Below, one piece after another: positions 11,440 through 22,032 of a stretch of DNA of 64,000 nt; the first letter of the stretch is position 1, and each line of letters starts with the position of its first letter. The notes under the pieces are model-generated. The model made no database searches. It was not told where the DNA came from and saw only the letters and a program-made list of their open reading frames with translations. The translations under genes were made by a program, and so were the position numbers. Location of the stretch: positions 3,956,173 through 4,020,172 of the forward strand of contig SIJG01000004.1 of NCBI GenBank assembly GCA_023374025.1, in the 5' to 3' direction. Source of the DNA: Heterodera schachtii. Taxonomy: Eukaryota; Nematoda; Chromadorea; Rhabditida; Heteroderidae.

Positions 11440-11920
11440 ATTTCAACAAAAATAATATATTCTAAAATTTTTGTATATCATCAATAAATTGTTTGTAAAT
11501 ATTCTCTAATTTAATTAAACTTTTTTATTTTAAATAATGCGGAAATTAAATAATTATTTTCATTTTTAATTTAAAGAAATAAAGGCAATTTTGAACTGAA
11601 AGAATGTGAATTTGTCGTGTTCTTGACTGGTTTTATAACCATAGTGATTGATGAATGATGAGCATTTGATAATTTTTTTTTTATCAAAACAATTTCATCG
11701 CACGGACAAAACAAAACCTTTATTTTAATCCATCATTTTTTCAATAACTCGAAGATATTATGAAATTAATTAAGGTAATTAATTATTTTTTAATAATTCT
11801 CAAGTGTCTGAGTTGGATTTATGACACAAACCCCTTCAAAACAGGTTCCAAAAATTGGAATATAAATCAAAGTACCAATAAGGGAGCGTAAAAATTGCAC
11901 TATAACAACTTTTTTTTTTT
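11440..11920 (-). promoter_or_regulatory. Shared upstream block, copy 2 (before B2, displaced)
   Basis: Close match to 7391-7880 and 14770-15180 (ATCGCACGGACAAAACAAAA at 11697, TTCTCAAGTGTCTGAG at 11798). Pushed about 700 bases from the B2 start by the inserted element. From 11920 to 12290 only AT-rich sequence continues, ending with a CGTCGAAGCTTAACCGG piece shared with 7895. Confidence 0.55.
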
Positions 11921-12294
11921 GCCATTTTAAATTTCCGACATTTAAGATGTGTATTTTTTGAAAAAATAATTGAAACTAAAAATTTAGCTAAATCCGAAAA
12001 TTTCAAACATTTTATTTTTTCTAAATCCAAAAAGTGAAAATTTATTTTTTTATTAAATTTTCATTTGTATTTAGTATCATAAAAACTCAAAAAATTATTC
12101 TTGAAAAAATTAAGGGATAAAACTCTGATTTGGCAAAAAAAAAAAATAGAATCTATTAATATCTATTTAAACAATAAAATAAAAGTTTTTGATTTTGTTC
12201 CGTCGAAGCTTAACCGGCCCAGATAAATTTACAAGGGGATGGCAACCTACAACCATTTGTGGGTAAAAATTTTCTAATTAGTAGAAATAAAATT

Positions 12295-12362
12295 ATGCGG
12301 GGGGGGGGGGGGGGGAACTGATACAGGGGGGAAACGGCGGGGGGGGGGGGGGGGGGGGAACG
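12295..12362. repeat. Two long G homopolymer tracts
   Basis: G runs at about 12299-12315 and 12340-12358, joined by AACTGATACAGGGGGGAAAC. Potential quadruplex-forming or assembly-difficult sequence; no gene. Confidence 0.85.
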
Positions 12363-12529
12363 TAGTGCACCCATCTGGCTAGGCATTACCAAAATGACTT
12401 GCCTAATGGCAATAATAGCGATGTAAATCCCTCTCTTAATCACATACAATGAGGGGTTATTCGGTAGTAAGGTAAAGAAGGATAAATTTTAGGCTGAGAT
12501 TTGTCCATTATTTTGTAAAATGGGTTAAT

Positions 12530-13440
12530 CCCCGGGGCGAGTAAATCTGCCGCTCTCTTACCATAGTAATCGCTTGTTCCTCCTCCTCATGCAAAGTGCC
12601 GTTCTTCAGGCTAAAAAGGACAAAGCTATTAGCATTGACACATATTACCAAAAAAAATATCTCGTAGAATTAGGGCTTTTCTAAATTTGATTTGGTAAAA
12701 AAGTGAAGATCCAGCCATAATTAAATCTCCTAACATAAGTATTCGACCTCAAAAACAAATACAATTTTATGTTGGACTATGCCGAAAAATGAAAACCCAC
12801 CCGATCAGAATGGCCATGTTCTCGTTGTACAGCTAGGTGATTTGCTGCGCACATTTGGCCAACAGTGCGCCATTGCACGGCGGAATGGTGTCGGGATTGT
12901 CGCGCAACTTCAGTCCCCCACTTCCCCTTTCGGTGTTTACATTTCAGTCCCTCTTCCACTTTTGGTGCCTTCTATTTCAGTCCCCCCTTTCTTTCAAAGG
13001 GCAATGAATTTTTCTCGCGCGATGTGTCGGGGACAGTCTTCTCGCTGGTGATGATCCTTGTGCTGGTTCTGAGCATGTACTTGCTCGCATGCAGGTCGTC
13101 ATCATTCCCCCCCCCCTTTCGTTTTCACTTTTTCGTTCTCTCTGCCGGCCATTCGCCGTTTTTAGGTCCAGTCGCGCTATTTGAGCAGCCGCCGTGCCGA
13201 CCTTCTCAGTGCGTGCACATTCTCCAGCAGCACCGCCGGGGGCAGCCACCACTTTGTGTCGACTGTGCCGGGCTCTGCCCGCCGCGTTGGGCTTTTCCCC
13301 ATCGGCAACGATGCTAATCGGTCGGCAAATTCGGCAGCAAGTTTCGGCTCGCGAACATTCCCTTCCCTCGCGAGGTCATTGGCGCCGTTTCTGTTAAGCT
13401 GAGCCGACGCGGGGCCACCGCCGTACGCGCCCCCGGGACA
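12530..13440 (-). pseudogene. GC-rich remnant of a conserved multi-exon gene
   Basis: Base composition changes sharply to GC-rich. Minus-strand pieces look like exons. (a) About 13430-13170 reads GGAYGGGPASAQLNRNGAND, later PMGKSPTRRAEPG, TVDTKWWLPPAVLLENVHAL, then a TAG. (b) About 13100-13005 reads LHASKYMLRTSTRIITSEKT. (c) About 12915-12800 reads LKLRDNPDTIPPCNGALL, AKCAQQIT, a TAG, then LYNENMAILIG before a GTGGGT donor. (d) 12610-12562 reads LKNGTLHEEEEQAITM between an acceptor TTTTTAG and a donor GTAAGA. The peptides look like an ordinary conserved cellular protein, but I cannot name it. Stops in (a) and (c) and poor joins suggest decay, although exon (d) has clean borders. Plus-strand ORFs here may be shadows. 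Confidence 0.4.
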
Positions 13441-13500
13441 AAGAGGTGGGGGAAAGGAAGCGAAACAACGGAAAGAAAAGAAACAGACAATAACGGCACA

Positions 13501-13887
13501 ATGCCAAATTACTATTCGAATATTTTGACAGTTCGTCGGTCACGCAACGAAGCGTTGCCGCCTTTACCTTCTTATGAAGACGTGACCAAACTTCCCGCCC
13601 TAATCACAACGGCACATGCAAACACGGACGAACAGAGACAAGGGATTGAGGAAAGGGCGGGAAGAGAGGCAGAGGAACAGAGACAAAGGAACGAAGAGAG
13701 AGCAGGAAGAGAGGCAGAGGAACAGAGACAAAGGAATGAAGAGAGATCAGGAAGAGAGGCAGAGGAACAGAGACAAAGGAATGGAGAAAGAGCAGGAAGA
13801 GAGGGAGAGAAATTTAAGCATTTGCCTAAAAATCGCAGCTCTATACATTATCAGCTTTTCCAACTAAATTTATCGATGCGAAAGTAA
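13501..13887 (+). CDS. Hypothetical protein with LPSY motif and charged 14-residue repeats
   Basis: Single ORF of 128 codons from an ATG at 13501. The N-terminal third has PPLPSYEDVTKLP; LPxY/PPxY-type motifs in such settings bind WW domains of NEDD4-like ubiquitin ligases (known for the motif, not shown here). Residues about 46-102 are four copies of a 14-residue charged repeat (EERAGREAEEQRQRN-like), encoded by a 42-bp tandem repeat and expected to form a helix or coiled coil. The C-terminus runs into AT-rich DNA, where base use changes, so the end may be a read-out after local rearrangement. No signal peptide. It lies just downstream of a GC-rich gene remnant on the opposite strand and may be a fragment. 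Confidence 0.4.
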   Translation: MPNYYSNILTVRRSRNEALPPLPSYEDVTKLPALITTAHANTDEQRQGIEERAGREAEEQRQRNEERAGREAEEQRQRNEERSGREAEEQRQRNGERAGREGEKFKHLPKNRSSIHYQLFQLNLSMRK

Positions 13888-13963
13888 TGAATTTTCGCTT
13901 TAAATTTAAAATAGGAATTTTTATAAGCAATTAAAGTACCAAGAAACATGACATTATCACTCG

Positions 13964-14533
13964 TCATCTGTTCACATTTTCAACCGTACTCGAATTATTT
14001 CCATCTTCCGTCTCAGCCTCCGCCGTAGTCGAATTGTCCGCGTCCTCCGTCACATCCTCCAAAGTAGTCAAATGGTCCGCGTCCTCTGTCGCATCCTCCA
14101 CCACAGTCGAATTGTCCGCGTCCTCCGTCACATCCTCCAAAGTAGTCAAATTGTCCGCGTTCTCCGTCACATCCTCCACCGTAGTCGAATTGTCCGCGTC
14201 TTCTGTCACCTCCGCCGTAGTCAAACTGTCTTTGGCGCCCACCGTAGTCGAATTGTCTTCAGTCCCCACCGTAGTCGAATTGTCCGCGTTCTCCGTCACA
14301 TCCTCCACCGTAGTCGAATTGTCCGCGTCTTCTGTCACAGCCTCCACCGTAGTCAAACTGTCTTCGGCGCCCACCGTAGTCGAATTGTCTTCAGTACCCA
14401 CCGTAGTCGAATTGTCCGCTTCGTCCTTTTCGACCTCAATCACAGGCGAATTCAGGGGAAAAGTCGATGCACCATGTCCAAGACATGCAAACAGCATTCC
14501 AAAGAAGACAATGTCGATGCTTGATATTTTCAT
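13964..14533 (-). CDS. Secreted acidic repeat protein, multiple N-glycosylation sites
   Basis: One uninterrupted ORF of 189 codons from an ATG at 14533. The first 22 residues (MKISSIDIVFFGMLFACLGH, then GA) form a clear signal peptide. The rest is made almost wholly of 9- to 14-residue units such as VTEDADNSTTVED and GTEDNSTTVGAE. It is rich in D, E, T and V, with about a dozen N-S-T or N-L-T sequons and essentially no lysine or cysteine after residue 40. This is a mucin-like, probably heavily glycosylated secreted or surface product. It bears no similarity to family B, yet the same upstream block that precedes B1, B2 and B3 begins about 170 bases before its start. Repeat number is likely variable. 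I do not recognise a named family. Confidence 0.72.
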   Translation of the reverse strand: MKISSIDIVFFGMLFACLGHGASTFPLNSPVIEVEKDEADNSTTVGTEDNSTTVGAEDSLTTVEAVTEDADNSTTVEDVTENADNSTTVGTEDNSTTVGAKDSLTTAEVTEDADNSTTVEDVTENADNLTTLEDVTEDADNSTVVEDATEDADHLTTLEDVTEDADNSTTAEAETEDGNNSSTVENVNR

Positions 14534-14699
14534 AGTGTCTGGAATTTAGAAAAATTAATTAAAATAATAATTTTTTTTAATATCTAATATTTAAACCTAT
14601 TTAAATTGACATATTTTTACAAATTAATTAATATTCGCTTGCTTAAATACTCAGTGAATGATTAAACAAATTCCATTAATTGAATTTGTAACTTATTTT

Positions 14700-15180
14700 T
14701 AAGGATTTGCCTTGCCATTTTATAATTATTAATTTAGTTAAAAAAAAACTTAAAATTTATCATTGTGGATAATTAATGAAAAGAAGAAACAAAATTTTTG
14801 TATATCAATAAATATTTGTAAATATTCCTTAATTTAATTAAACTTTTTTTTAAAATAATACGGTAAATTAAATAATTATTTTCGTTATTAAATTAAAGAA
14901 ATAATGGCAATTTTGAACTGAAAGAATGTGAATTTGTCGTGTTCTTGACTGGTTTTATAACCATAGTGATTGATGAATGATGAGCATTTGATAATTTTTT
15001 TAAAATTTTATCAAAACAATTTCATCGCACGGACAAAACAAAACCTTCATTTTAATCCATCATTTTTTCAATAATTCGGAGACATTTTGAAAATTAATTA
15101 GGTAATTAATTATTTTTTAATATTCTCAAATGTCTGAGTAACAGACTTTTTTTTGCCATTTTGAATTTCCGATATTTAAG
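14700..15180 (-). promoter_or_regulatory. Shared upstream block, copy 3 (before the acidic repeat gene)
   Basis: Aligns over its length with 7319-7760 and 11460-11900: TTGCCATTTTATAATTATTA, AATTAATGAAAAGAAGAAAC, GTGTTCTTGACTGGTTTTAT and ATCGCACGGACAAAACAAAA in order. Position relative to the start codon matches B1 (about 170-180 bases). Confidence 0.6.
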
Positions 15181-15429
15181 ATGTGGATTTTTTGAAAATT
15201 TGAAAACTAAAAATTTAGCTAAATCCGAAAATTGCAAAAATTTTATTTATTTTTTAAATTAAATTTTCGTTTGAATTTGGTATCCTAAAAATTAAAAATC
15301 CTTGAACGAAATTAGGAAATAAAAATTCTGATTTGGTAAAAAAATGGTTAAATAGAAAAATATATTAATAACATCTATTTCTTCACTAAAATAAAAATTT
15401 TGATTTTCTTACGTCGAAGCAGTGAGGGC

Positions 15430-16240
15430 GCCGAGTCCCATGGAATTTTCACCAATTAGATAATTTAGGCAAAGATCCAATAATGCGACAATTTAAAAAC
15501 CTTTCCGGTAATATTTTTCCATCCGTTCATACTCAAGAGAAATTAACAAAATGACAAATTTTAAATTTTCGATCAATAAGTTGTGATACCTTTGCGCGGA
15601 CCAGGCCATTTTCGTGTAGCCCGAGTTTTTGAACTAAAACTTTTTTAATTGTCAACCAAATCCAACAATCTTAGTATCATTCGATAGCCCCAAGAGTGCT
15701 CTATTTAATACGTAAAATTTCGAAAAATTTCGTTTAGGTTCAAAAAAGTTATGCCCAGAAAATCTTCAAAAAAACTGGTTTTCTAAACCTTTTTGGTCAT
15801 AACTTTTTTAGAACCTTAACGAAATTTTTCACAATTTTGTATTCAATTTGTCATTTTTTGACTATTTTTCCATATATTTTTTTTGAGAAAATCTTTTTAT
15901 TGCTGTTTATAAAATTTTTGCTTGTACAGGCCGGAATTCCCTTATGAGCCCTTAAAAGTTTTTAATTCGTGGTAAGCGTAACTAAGGTATTTCCCTGCAA
16001 AATTTCAAGCTTTTCTGACAATTACGAAACAAATAGAAAAACCAGCGTTTTAAACTTTGTGATTTTTTGTTACCTTAAAAATGGAAGCCATACTTAATAT
16101 GTCTCAAATTTTGAAAAGCCTTTTTGAAATTTTGGGGTTCCGTGCTGGCAATTAGAGGCTGGTAAATAATTATTTTATCGACCTGAAAGAAAAACAAATA
16201 ACCGAATAATTATACTAAAAGAGGAAATTCTATAAAGAAA
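15430..16240. other. Gene-free stretch with one half of a palindromic MITE
   Basis: No supported gene. About 15640-15860 carries inverted arms around GGTTTTCTAAACC, with CAATCTTAGTATCATTCGAT, the motif found in the arms of the elements at 2443 and 32800. Its outer ends are not recognisable, so it looks truncated. Confidence 0.5.
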
Positions 16241-16327
16241 GTATTACAAAATGGAAAAATAATTCAAAAAGGTAAATGAATACGAAATATGAATGACCAG
16301 CAGCAGAGGTGCGGAAAACAAAAAAAA

Positions 16328-16583
16328 AAAGTTATGAAAATGGCGACGAATCGAAAGCGCCAAAAAAGTTATGAAAATGGCGACGAATTGAATTGCCAAA
16401 AAAGTTATGAAAATGGCGACGAATTGAATTGCCAAAAAAATTATGAAAATGGCGACGAATCGAAAGCGCCAAAAAATTATGAAAATGGCGACGAATTGAA
16501 TTGCCAAAAAAGTTATCAAAATGGCGACGAATCGAAAGCGCCAAAAAAAGTTATGAAAATGGCGACGAATCGAAATCGCCAAA
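16328..16583 (-). repeat. Tandem array of the family A 3' coding end (A3)
   Basis: Seven units of 35-37 bases. Read on the minus strand, each unit contains FDSSPFS and the stop codon of the A3 gene: TTCGTCGCCATTTTCATAAC plus a spacer of CAATTCAA or GCGCTTTCGA type. Only the first unit belongs to the ORF; the others follow the stop. Confidence 0.92.
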
Positions 16584-18147
16584 TGTGTGCTTATATTCAC
16601 CTTCCAGCAATATTGCTTTGAGAAAACTTTCTTTTTTTGATTTTTCCAATTCCTCTTTTGCTGCCTTGGAATTTTTCTTGGCATTTTCGCATAAATTTTT
16701 CAATTTTTGTTCAAATGCATTTCGGAGTTTGGCAATATTTGTTTCTATTTCATTTGTTGATGCATTTTCCCCAATTTTCTTCTCATTAATTTCGTAATTG
16801 AATTCATCCTCGTTTAGCAAATGTATCATCTCCAAAAAATAATTATTTTTCCAAGAATATTTCGAAATGTTGTTATTCAGTTTTTCGATGATATCAATGA
16901 AACTGTACGGTGAAAATATTGGCTCCACCAATGGTGGCAATTGTTTCGAAATTTTCGGGTTTTTAGCTTAAGAAATTTTTACCATTATTATTTTCATAAA
17001 TGAAAAATTTCAATAATGTAAAATCCGAACAAACCTTCAGCATACAATCGGAAAAAATATTCATATAAAATGTCCAAGTATTTGCGATACTTTTGGCATA
17101 TTTCTTTTAATTTTTTTTCAATTTTGTCGTCACATTTCCAATTCTTTTGCATTAAATACAAAACGACAAGCTTTATCTCATATTTTTGTGGCAAAAACCC
17201 AACAATATTTATAAGTCTAACAAAATTCTCAAGATTGGTCGCCTGTCCTTTAACAAACTCAGAAAGCAATCTATTAGAAATCTAAAAAAAAAATAAGTAA
17301 TTCAAGTAAATATTCTTTTAATTGAAGACCTACCCATTCATCTGAATCATCGAATAGTGAATCCACAATTAAAAAATGCTTGTCCTTATTTATTTTATTG
17401 GCCATCTTTTGACTCTGTATTTTTGCATTTTGTTCCGATTTTTTGAGTATTTCCTCCAAATTTTCTTCAAATTTTTGACGAATTATTTCATCAACAATTT
17501 CATTTGTTTGCCATTCATTCGCTGTGTCAATTGCCAATTGCAAAATCATTTCATTAATTGGCAATTTTTGTTCATTTTCCAATTTTATTTCATAATTCAA
17601 TCTGTTCTCATTCAACAATTTTGGTTCAAACTGATTACCGAACAATTCGTTTAATTTGTATTGATAAATTTTTCGCACCCATTTTATAAAATAAAACTGC
17701 GAAATTTTGACCAAACAATTCACAGCATAAATAAATGGCCCATCAATTAGGTCTTCAAATACGAATTTTGGCTTCACTGTTGGGATTCCGACATATTCTC
17801 TGTACAAATATTCGTACAAAATGTCCAAATATTTTCGATATTTTTGGCATTCTGTCCGTTCATATTCTTCAAATTCCTTCGCAATTTTGTCACATTGCCA
17901 ATTTTTTCTCATAAAATATACAAGGCCAAGGTAATGCTGATACTTATGCATTGAAAATTGGCAGATTTGAATTTTCGGATGGCCTTTCATAACTGCAATT
18001 AGCCTAGCATTGTCTGTCTAATGAAAATGGATTGCATAATTAATTTCCCTAATTAATTTTTCTCACCGAAGGAATTTCATTTGAAATTTGAGTTAAAAAA
18101 TGAAGAATAATAATAAGAATAGGAATTATAAAAAAAGAAAAGAACAT
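16551..18147 (-). CDS. Family A secreted two-domain protein, copy A3 (complete, 475 aa)
   Basis: Exons 18147-18067, 18017-17334, 17281-17035 and 16966-16551 total 476 codons with stop and no interruption; all introns are GT-AG and about 50-70 bases. Exon 1 encodes the signal peptide MFFSFFIIPILIIILHFLTQ. Domain 1 (exon 2) has YLGLVYFMRKNWQCDKIAKE, then CQKYRKYLDILYEYLYREY, GIPTVKPKFVF, and INEMILQLAIDTANEWQTNE. Domain 2 (exons 3 and 4) repeats this as YLMQKNWKCDDKI, CQKYRKYLDILYEYFFRLYA, PPLVEPIF and LRNAFEQKLKNL. Each half has the W-x-C and C-x-K-Y-R-K-Y cysteines, which could pair. No transmembrane segment follows the signal peptide, so it should be secreted. The C-terminus FDSSPFS is shared with A2 and A5. 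A 36-bp minisatellite starts about 100 bases upstream of the ATG. Function unknown. Confidence 0.82.
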
Positions 18148-18243
18148 TGTTTTATTTATTTTTTCCAAAATGAAAAATTCCCAATTCACCTCGCCTTAAA
18201 AATTCACTTAAAATCAATTTGCCAATAATTAATAAAACATAAA

Positions 18244-18640
18244 CCAAAAAGACGAGAGCGAGAGTTTTTTGGCGAGAGGCGAGAGTCCCCAAAAAGGCGA
18301 GAGCGAGAGTTTGGCGAGAGGCGAAAGTCCCCAAAAAGGCGACAGCGAGAGTTTGGCGAGAGGCGAAAGTCCCCAAAAAGGCGACAGCGAGAGTTTGGCG
18401 AGAGTCCCCAAAAAGGCGAGAGCGAGAGTTTGGCGAGAGTCCCCAAAAAGGCGAGAGCGAGAGTTTGGCGAGAGTCCCCAAAAAGGCGAGAGCGAGAGTT
18501 TGGCGAGAGTCCACAAAAAGGCGAGAGCGAGAGTTTGGCGAGAGTCCCCAAAAAGGCGAGAGCGAGAGTTTGGCGAGAGGCGAGAGTCCACAAAAAGGCG
18601 AGAGCGAGAGTTTGGCGAGAGTCCCCAAAAAGGCGAGAAT
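18244..18640. repeat. 36-bp minisatellite just upstream of A3
   Basis: About eleven units of 36-44 bases built from AAAAAGGCGAGAGCGAGAG, TTTGGCGAGAG and TCCCC. Several frames are open only because the unit length divides by three, so the long ORFs here are not genes. Confidence 0.93.
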
Positions 18641-18866
18641 CAGTGAATGAAAATTTTGTATTTAAAAGAAATTATGGGATTACTTAAATTGAAATTGAAG
18701 GACCAATAATTTATGAACGCGTTGCTTTTGAATCAGCATCCACGGCCTATCCCCAAAATATCTTCTCCAAATTGAACGGAAAACATCGACCTAAAGGATG
18801 CGTATCTCCAGGTTGAAATGGACGAGAAGTCCAAAGAACTGTGCTCACTTTTTATTGTGAAACAGA
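18638..18866 (+). pseudogene. Chimera: family A exon 2 fragment joined to Gypsy reverse transcriptase fragment
   Basis: The first 80 bases match family A exon 2 (peptide pieces NFVFKRNYGIT and IEIEGPIIYE). They run straight into a Ty3/Gypsy reverse transcriptase piece (QHPRPIPKISSPN, then IDLKDAYLQVEMDEKSKEL). A second, independently decayed copy of this join lies at 22033-22235. From 18866 to 19120 only AT-rich DNA follows. Confidence 0.7.
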
Positions 18867-19127
18867 CTGCTTGCTCATTTAAATCCATTTCAAAAAAAAA
18901 AGGAAAAAAGAGAACGGAATGAGTAAAAATTCTGTTTTATTTGTAAATGAAATTAAATATTAATTTAGCATTTAATATTTTTCATTTTAATTCGTTATAT
19001 TGCGAAAATTGATGAAAACTCTTCGTTTAATTTACATTAAACATAATCAAATAATAGAACATGCAAAAATTGATTATAATTGTACATTAATTAACTATAT
19101 TTCTGCCCAAAAAAAATCGCAAATGTT

Positions 19128-19370
19128 TTTTTAAAAGAAAGTCAAATATTTCCAAAATTGATTAAAATTTTACATTAATTATAACTAAATTTTATGCCAC
19201 TAATTGAAATTCGGACGGAAATGTTTTTTAAAAGATAGTCAAATATTTCCAAAATTGATTAAAATTTTACATTAATTATAACTAAATTTTATGCCACTAT
19301 TGAAATTTGGACGGAAATGTTTTTTGAATAAAACAAATATTACCAAAATTGATTAAAATTTTACATTCAT
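19128..19370. repeat. 97-bp tandem repeat upstream of A2
   Basis: Two and a half copies of a unit containing AAATATTTCCAAAATTGATT, AAAATTTTACATTAATTATA and TTCGGACGGAAATG. It stands 80-320 bases before the start region of the A2 pseudogene. Confidence 0.85.
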
Positions 19371-19447
19371 TTGAAATAATTATTCTTCAAACCCTTATAA
19401 AAGTCTGTGCTAATTATTATTTTTTCATAATTATAAAATTATAGAAT

Positions 19448-21247
19448 ATGTATAACTCTGCTTCTAAAATTTTGTTTCTCATTAATATTCCTTTCATTTT
19501 TTATCGTTTTCGGGTGCAAATCCATCGGCGAGTTAATTTATTGCAATAATTATTTTAAATAATCAATTTAATTACTCGGATTAATAATAAAATTTATTCC
19601 ATTTTAATAAGGTTGACGATACTAACCTGCTAATTGAGTTAATGAAAGCCCAAAACAAAATGAAATCAGTGAATATTCAAAGCAGAAATATGAGGTACAG
19701 CTTGGCATATTGCATTTTCTATGGAAGAATTGGCAATGCGACGAAATTCCGACAAAATTTGAAGAACATGAACGGACAGAATGCCAAAAATATCGAAAAT
19801 ATTTGGACATTTTGTACGAATATTTATTTAGAGAATTCGCCGGAACTTACACAGTGAAGCCAAAATTCATATTTAAAAGAAATTGTGGAATTACTGAAAT
19901 TGAAATTGATGGACCAATTTTTTATGCGGTGAATTGTTTGGCCAAAATTTCACAATTTTATTTTGCGGAATGGATGGGATCAAGATATGAATATAAATTA
20001 CATAAACTGTTCATTGATTTGGTTTTGAACCAAAATTGTTAAATGAGGAGAGATTGAATTATGAATCGGAAAATGAACCAAAATTGTCAATTAATGAAAC
20101 AATTTTGCAATTGGCAATTGACACGGCGAATGAATGCCAAACAAATGAAAATTTAGACGGTATAATGCGACAAAAATTTGACAAAAATATGGAGGAAATG
20201 CTTTTAAAAGCTGAAAAAATGCAAAATATTATGATATAGGAGCAAAGTACGAAATAAAGTATGACAAATATTTGATTACAAAATTCTATGATTCAAAAAC
20301 ATGGGTGGGTTTTCAATTAAAAGAATATTTATTTAAATAACATAAATTTAGACAGAAGATGCTTTATTTTCTGAATTTGTCAAAGGACAGGCGACCAATA
20401 ATCTTGAGAAATTTCGAAGACTTTTAAAAGGGTTTAATATTCAAAATTTTGTGCATTATTGGCCAACAAAAATTGCTCTCGACGAACCTGGCGCCGTGTT
20501 TTCGGTGAATTTGCGACATCAAAAAATAGGGGAGGAATCTGAAAAATTCAAAATTGAATTAGGCCGAAAATACGAAGAATATTTGCAAAATTTACAACAG
20601 AAATATGAGGCTCATCTTGGCGTTGTGTATTTGATGAGAGAGAATTGGCACTGCGACAAAATTGGGGAGGAAATTAAAGAAAAAAACGTAACAAATGCCC
20701 AAAGTATCGAAAATATTTGGACATTTTATATGAATATTAATTCCGGTTGTATGCTGAAGGTTTGTTTGAATTTTATATTATTTGATTTTTCATTTATTTT
20801 AATTATAATTTATTTAGCTAAAAATCCGGAGTTGTCGGAACATTTGCCACCATTGGTGAAGCCAATATTTATTATAGAATATGATCCACAGAGTTTAATT
20901 GAAGTTGTCAGAAACATAAACGAAATTTACATATATTTTTGGGAAAGAATCAAATTGTTTTTTGATGAAAGTTGGAAGATGAATTTGAAAAATGAGGATG
21001 AATTAAATTACGAAATTAAAGAGAAGAAAATTGGGGAAAATGCATCAAAAAATGAAATAGACATAACCAAACTTCGGAAGGAATTTGATCAAAAAATAAA
21101 AAAATTTATATGAAAATGCCAAGGCAGAAATAACAAAATTGGCAACAAGCAATATCAGAAACAGATTCGATGCTGAAGAAAAAGGAATTTTGATAATTGA
21201 ATTTAATGACAAGTTTTTCACTTTCATTTCGTCGCCATTTTCATAAT
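19448..21247 (+). pseudogene. Family A copy A2, multiply frameshifted
   Basis: All four exons can be traced. Signal-peptide exon about 19448-19527, ending GCAAATCCATCG before a GC donor instead of GT. Exon 2 about 19612-20303 (QLGILHFLWKNWQCDEIPTK, CQKYRKYLDILYEYLFREFA, LAIDTANECQTNE). Exon 3 about 20352-20760 (SEFVKGQATNN, HLGVVYLMRENWHCDKIGEE). Exon 4 from 20818 (LPPLVKPIFI, KLRKEFDQKIKK), with the FISSPFS tail at 21227-21247. Breaks: one indel in the signal peptide; one near 19670 after LMKAQN; one near 20033; a stop at 20237; loss of frame plus a TAA in the exon 3 YEYLFR motif (about 20737); and one near 21107. Exon 3 is longer than in A3 by an insertion with YWPTKIALDEPGAVFSVNLR. Confidence 0.8.
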
Positions 21248-21539
21248 TTTTTTTGGTTGTTCACAAAATTGGGCTCTTCTGCTGATCATTTCATGTTTCC
21301 TATTCATTTTTTGTTTAGAATTCTTCTGTCTTCCTTTTCCATTTTTAATTATTTTATAATTTTTGTAATTTTAATTTTTCTTTATTAAATTTCCTATTTT
21401 TTGGTAATTATTTTAATGAATTTTTCTTTCCGGTTGATAAGTAATTGGTTACCAGCCGCTAATCAGCGCTGAACCCCAAAATTCAAAAAAGCTTTTCAAA
21501 TTTGGGATATTTTAAGACATAAAAAATTTTAAGTTCTAC

Positions 21540-21770
21540 ATCGCGGCGCCATTCGTTCAACTGCCGCTGTACTCATTGGCGTTTCGGGTGGCTCACAGCA
21601 ATGTGGAGAGGGCCACCAATCAAATTGCCGAACATTTTACTGAAACGAACAATGGCAGCCTTGAAGTGTTTATCAGACTTTTTCAGCACCGATGGGCACA
21701 ATTGAAGACGAACGCGCCTCTTCATAACATAATGCTAAAATTTAAAAATAAATTATTATTTTTTGTATGA
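21540..21770 (+). CDS. Orphan coding-like fragment, unrecognised
   Basis: After a TTTTAAG acceptor-like sequence the frame reads FYIAAPFVQLPLYSLAFRVA, then HSNVERATNQIAEHFTE and EVFIRLFQHRWAQLK. Composition and sequence look like a real protein, unlike the AT-rich readings around it. The frame ends in AT-rich DNA at about 21770. Probably an exon or transposon-gene fragment; I could not place it. Confidence 0.3.
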   Translation: MAAPFVQLPLYSLAFRVAHSNVERATNQIAEHFTETNNGSLEVFIRLFQHRWAQLKTNAPLHNIMLKFKNKLLFFV

Positions 21771-22032
21771 ATCCAGGACTCGATTTGTCCTTGAAAACAT
21801 CAAGAATGTCCTTGCGAGCCGTTTAAAATTAAAAAAAATAAATTCGCTTATGAATTTAAAATTTTGTAAATTTTACTTTTTTTTGCGTTTGGGTTTGACT
21901 CTTAGTCTACAATTATTATAAAAAGTATTTGTAGAAATACATTTTTAGGTTTTACTTTTTTAAGCAAAGGCGAAATTGGAAAACCAATATCAGAAGCAGA
22001 AGATATTTGAGCAGAGCATACAACCGAATTGC

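Larger units (their letters stand above)
8080..11930. repeat. Tandem unit 2 of the B-gene array
   Basis: Second copy of 4200-7880, longer because of the 42-bp coding repeat in B2 and the 600-bp transposon at 10805-11404. From 8960 to 9369 there is AT-rich DNA matching 5600-6280 and no gene. Confidence 0.75.

Noticed and set aside
12779..13402. Plus-strand ORFs including a membrane-like MILVLVLSMYLLACR reading
   Set aside because: The minus strand gives better peptides with splice borders; the plus readings look like shadows of GC-rich coding DNA.
14034..14549. Plus-strand ORFs of 171 and 150 codons opposite the acidic repeat gene
   Set aside because: They are antisense readings of its repeats; the minus frame has the ATG and signal peptide.
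16244..16684. 146-codon minus ORF with repeated RRHFHNFF
   Set aside because: Out-of-frame reading of the tandem A3 tail array.
18152..18687. Several overlapping ORFs of 60-158 codons on both strands
   Set aside because: All come from the 36-bp minisatellite; unit length divisible by three keeps every frame open. No signal of coding use.
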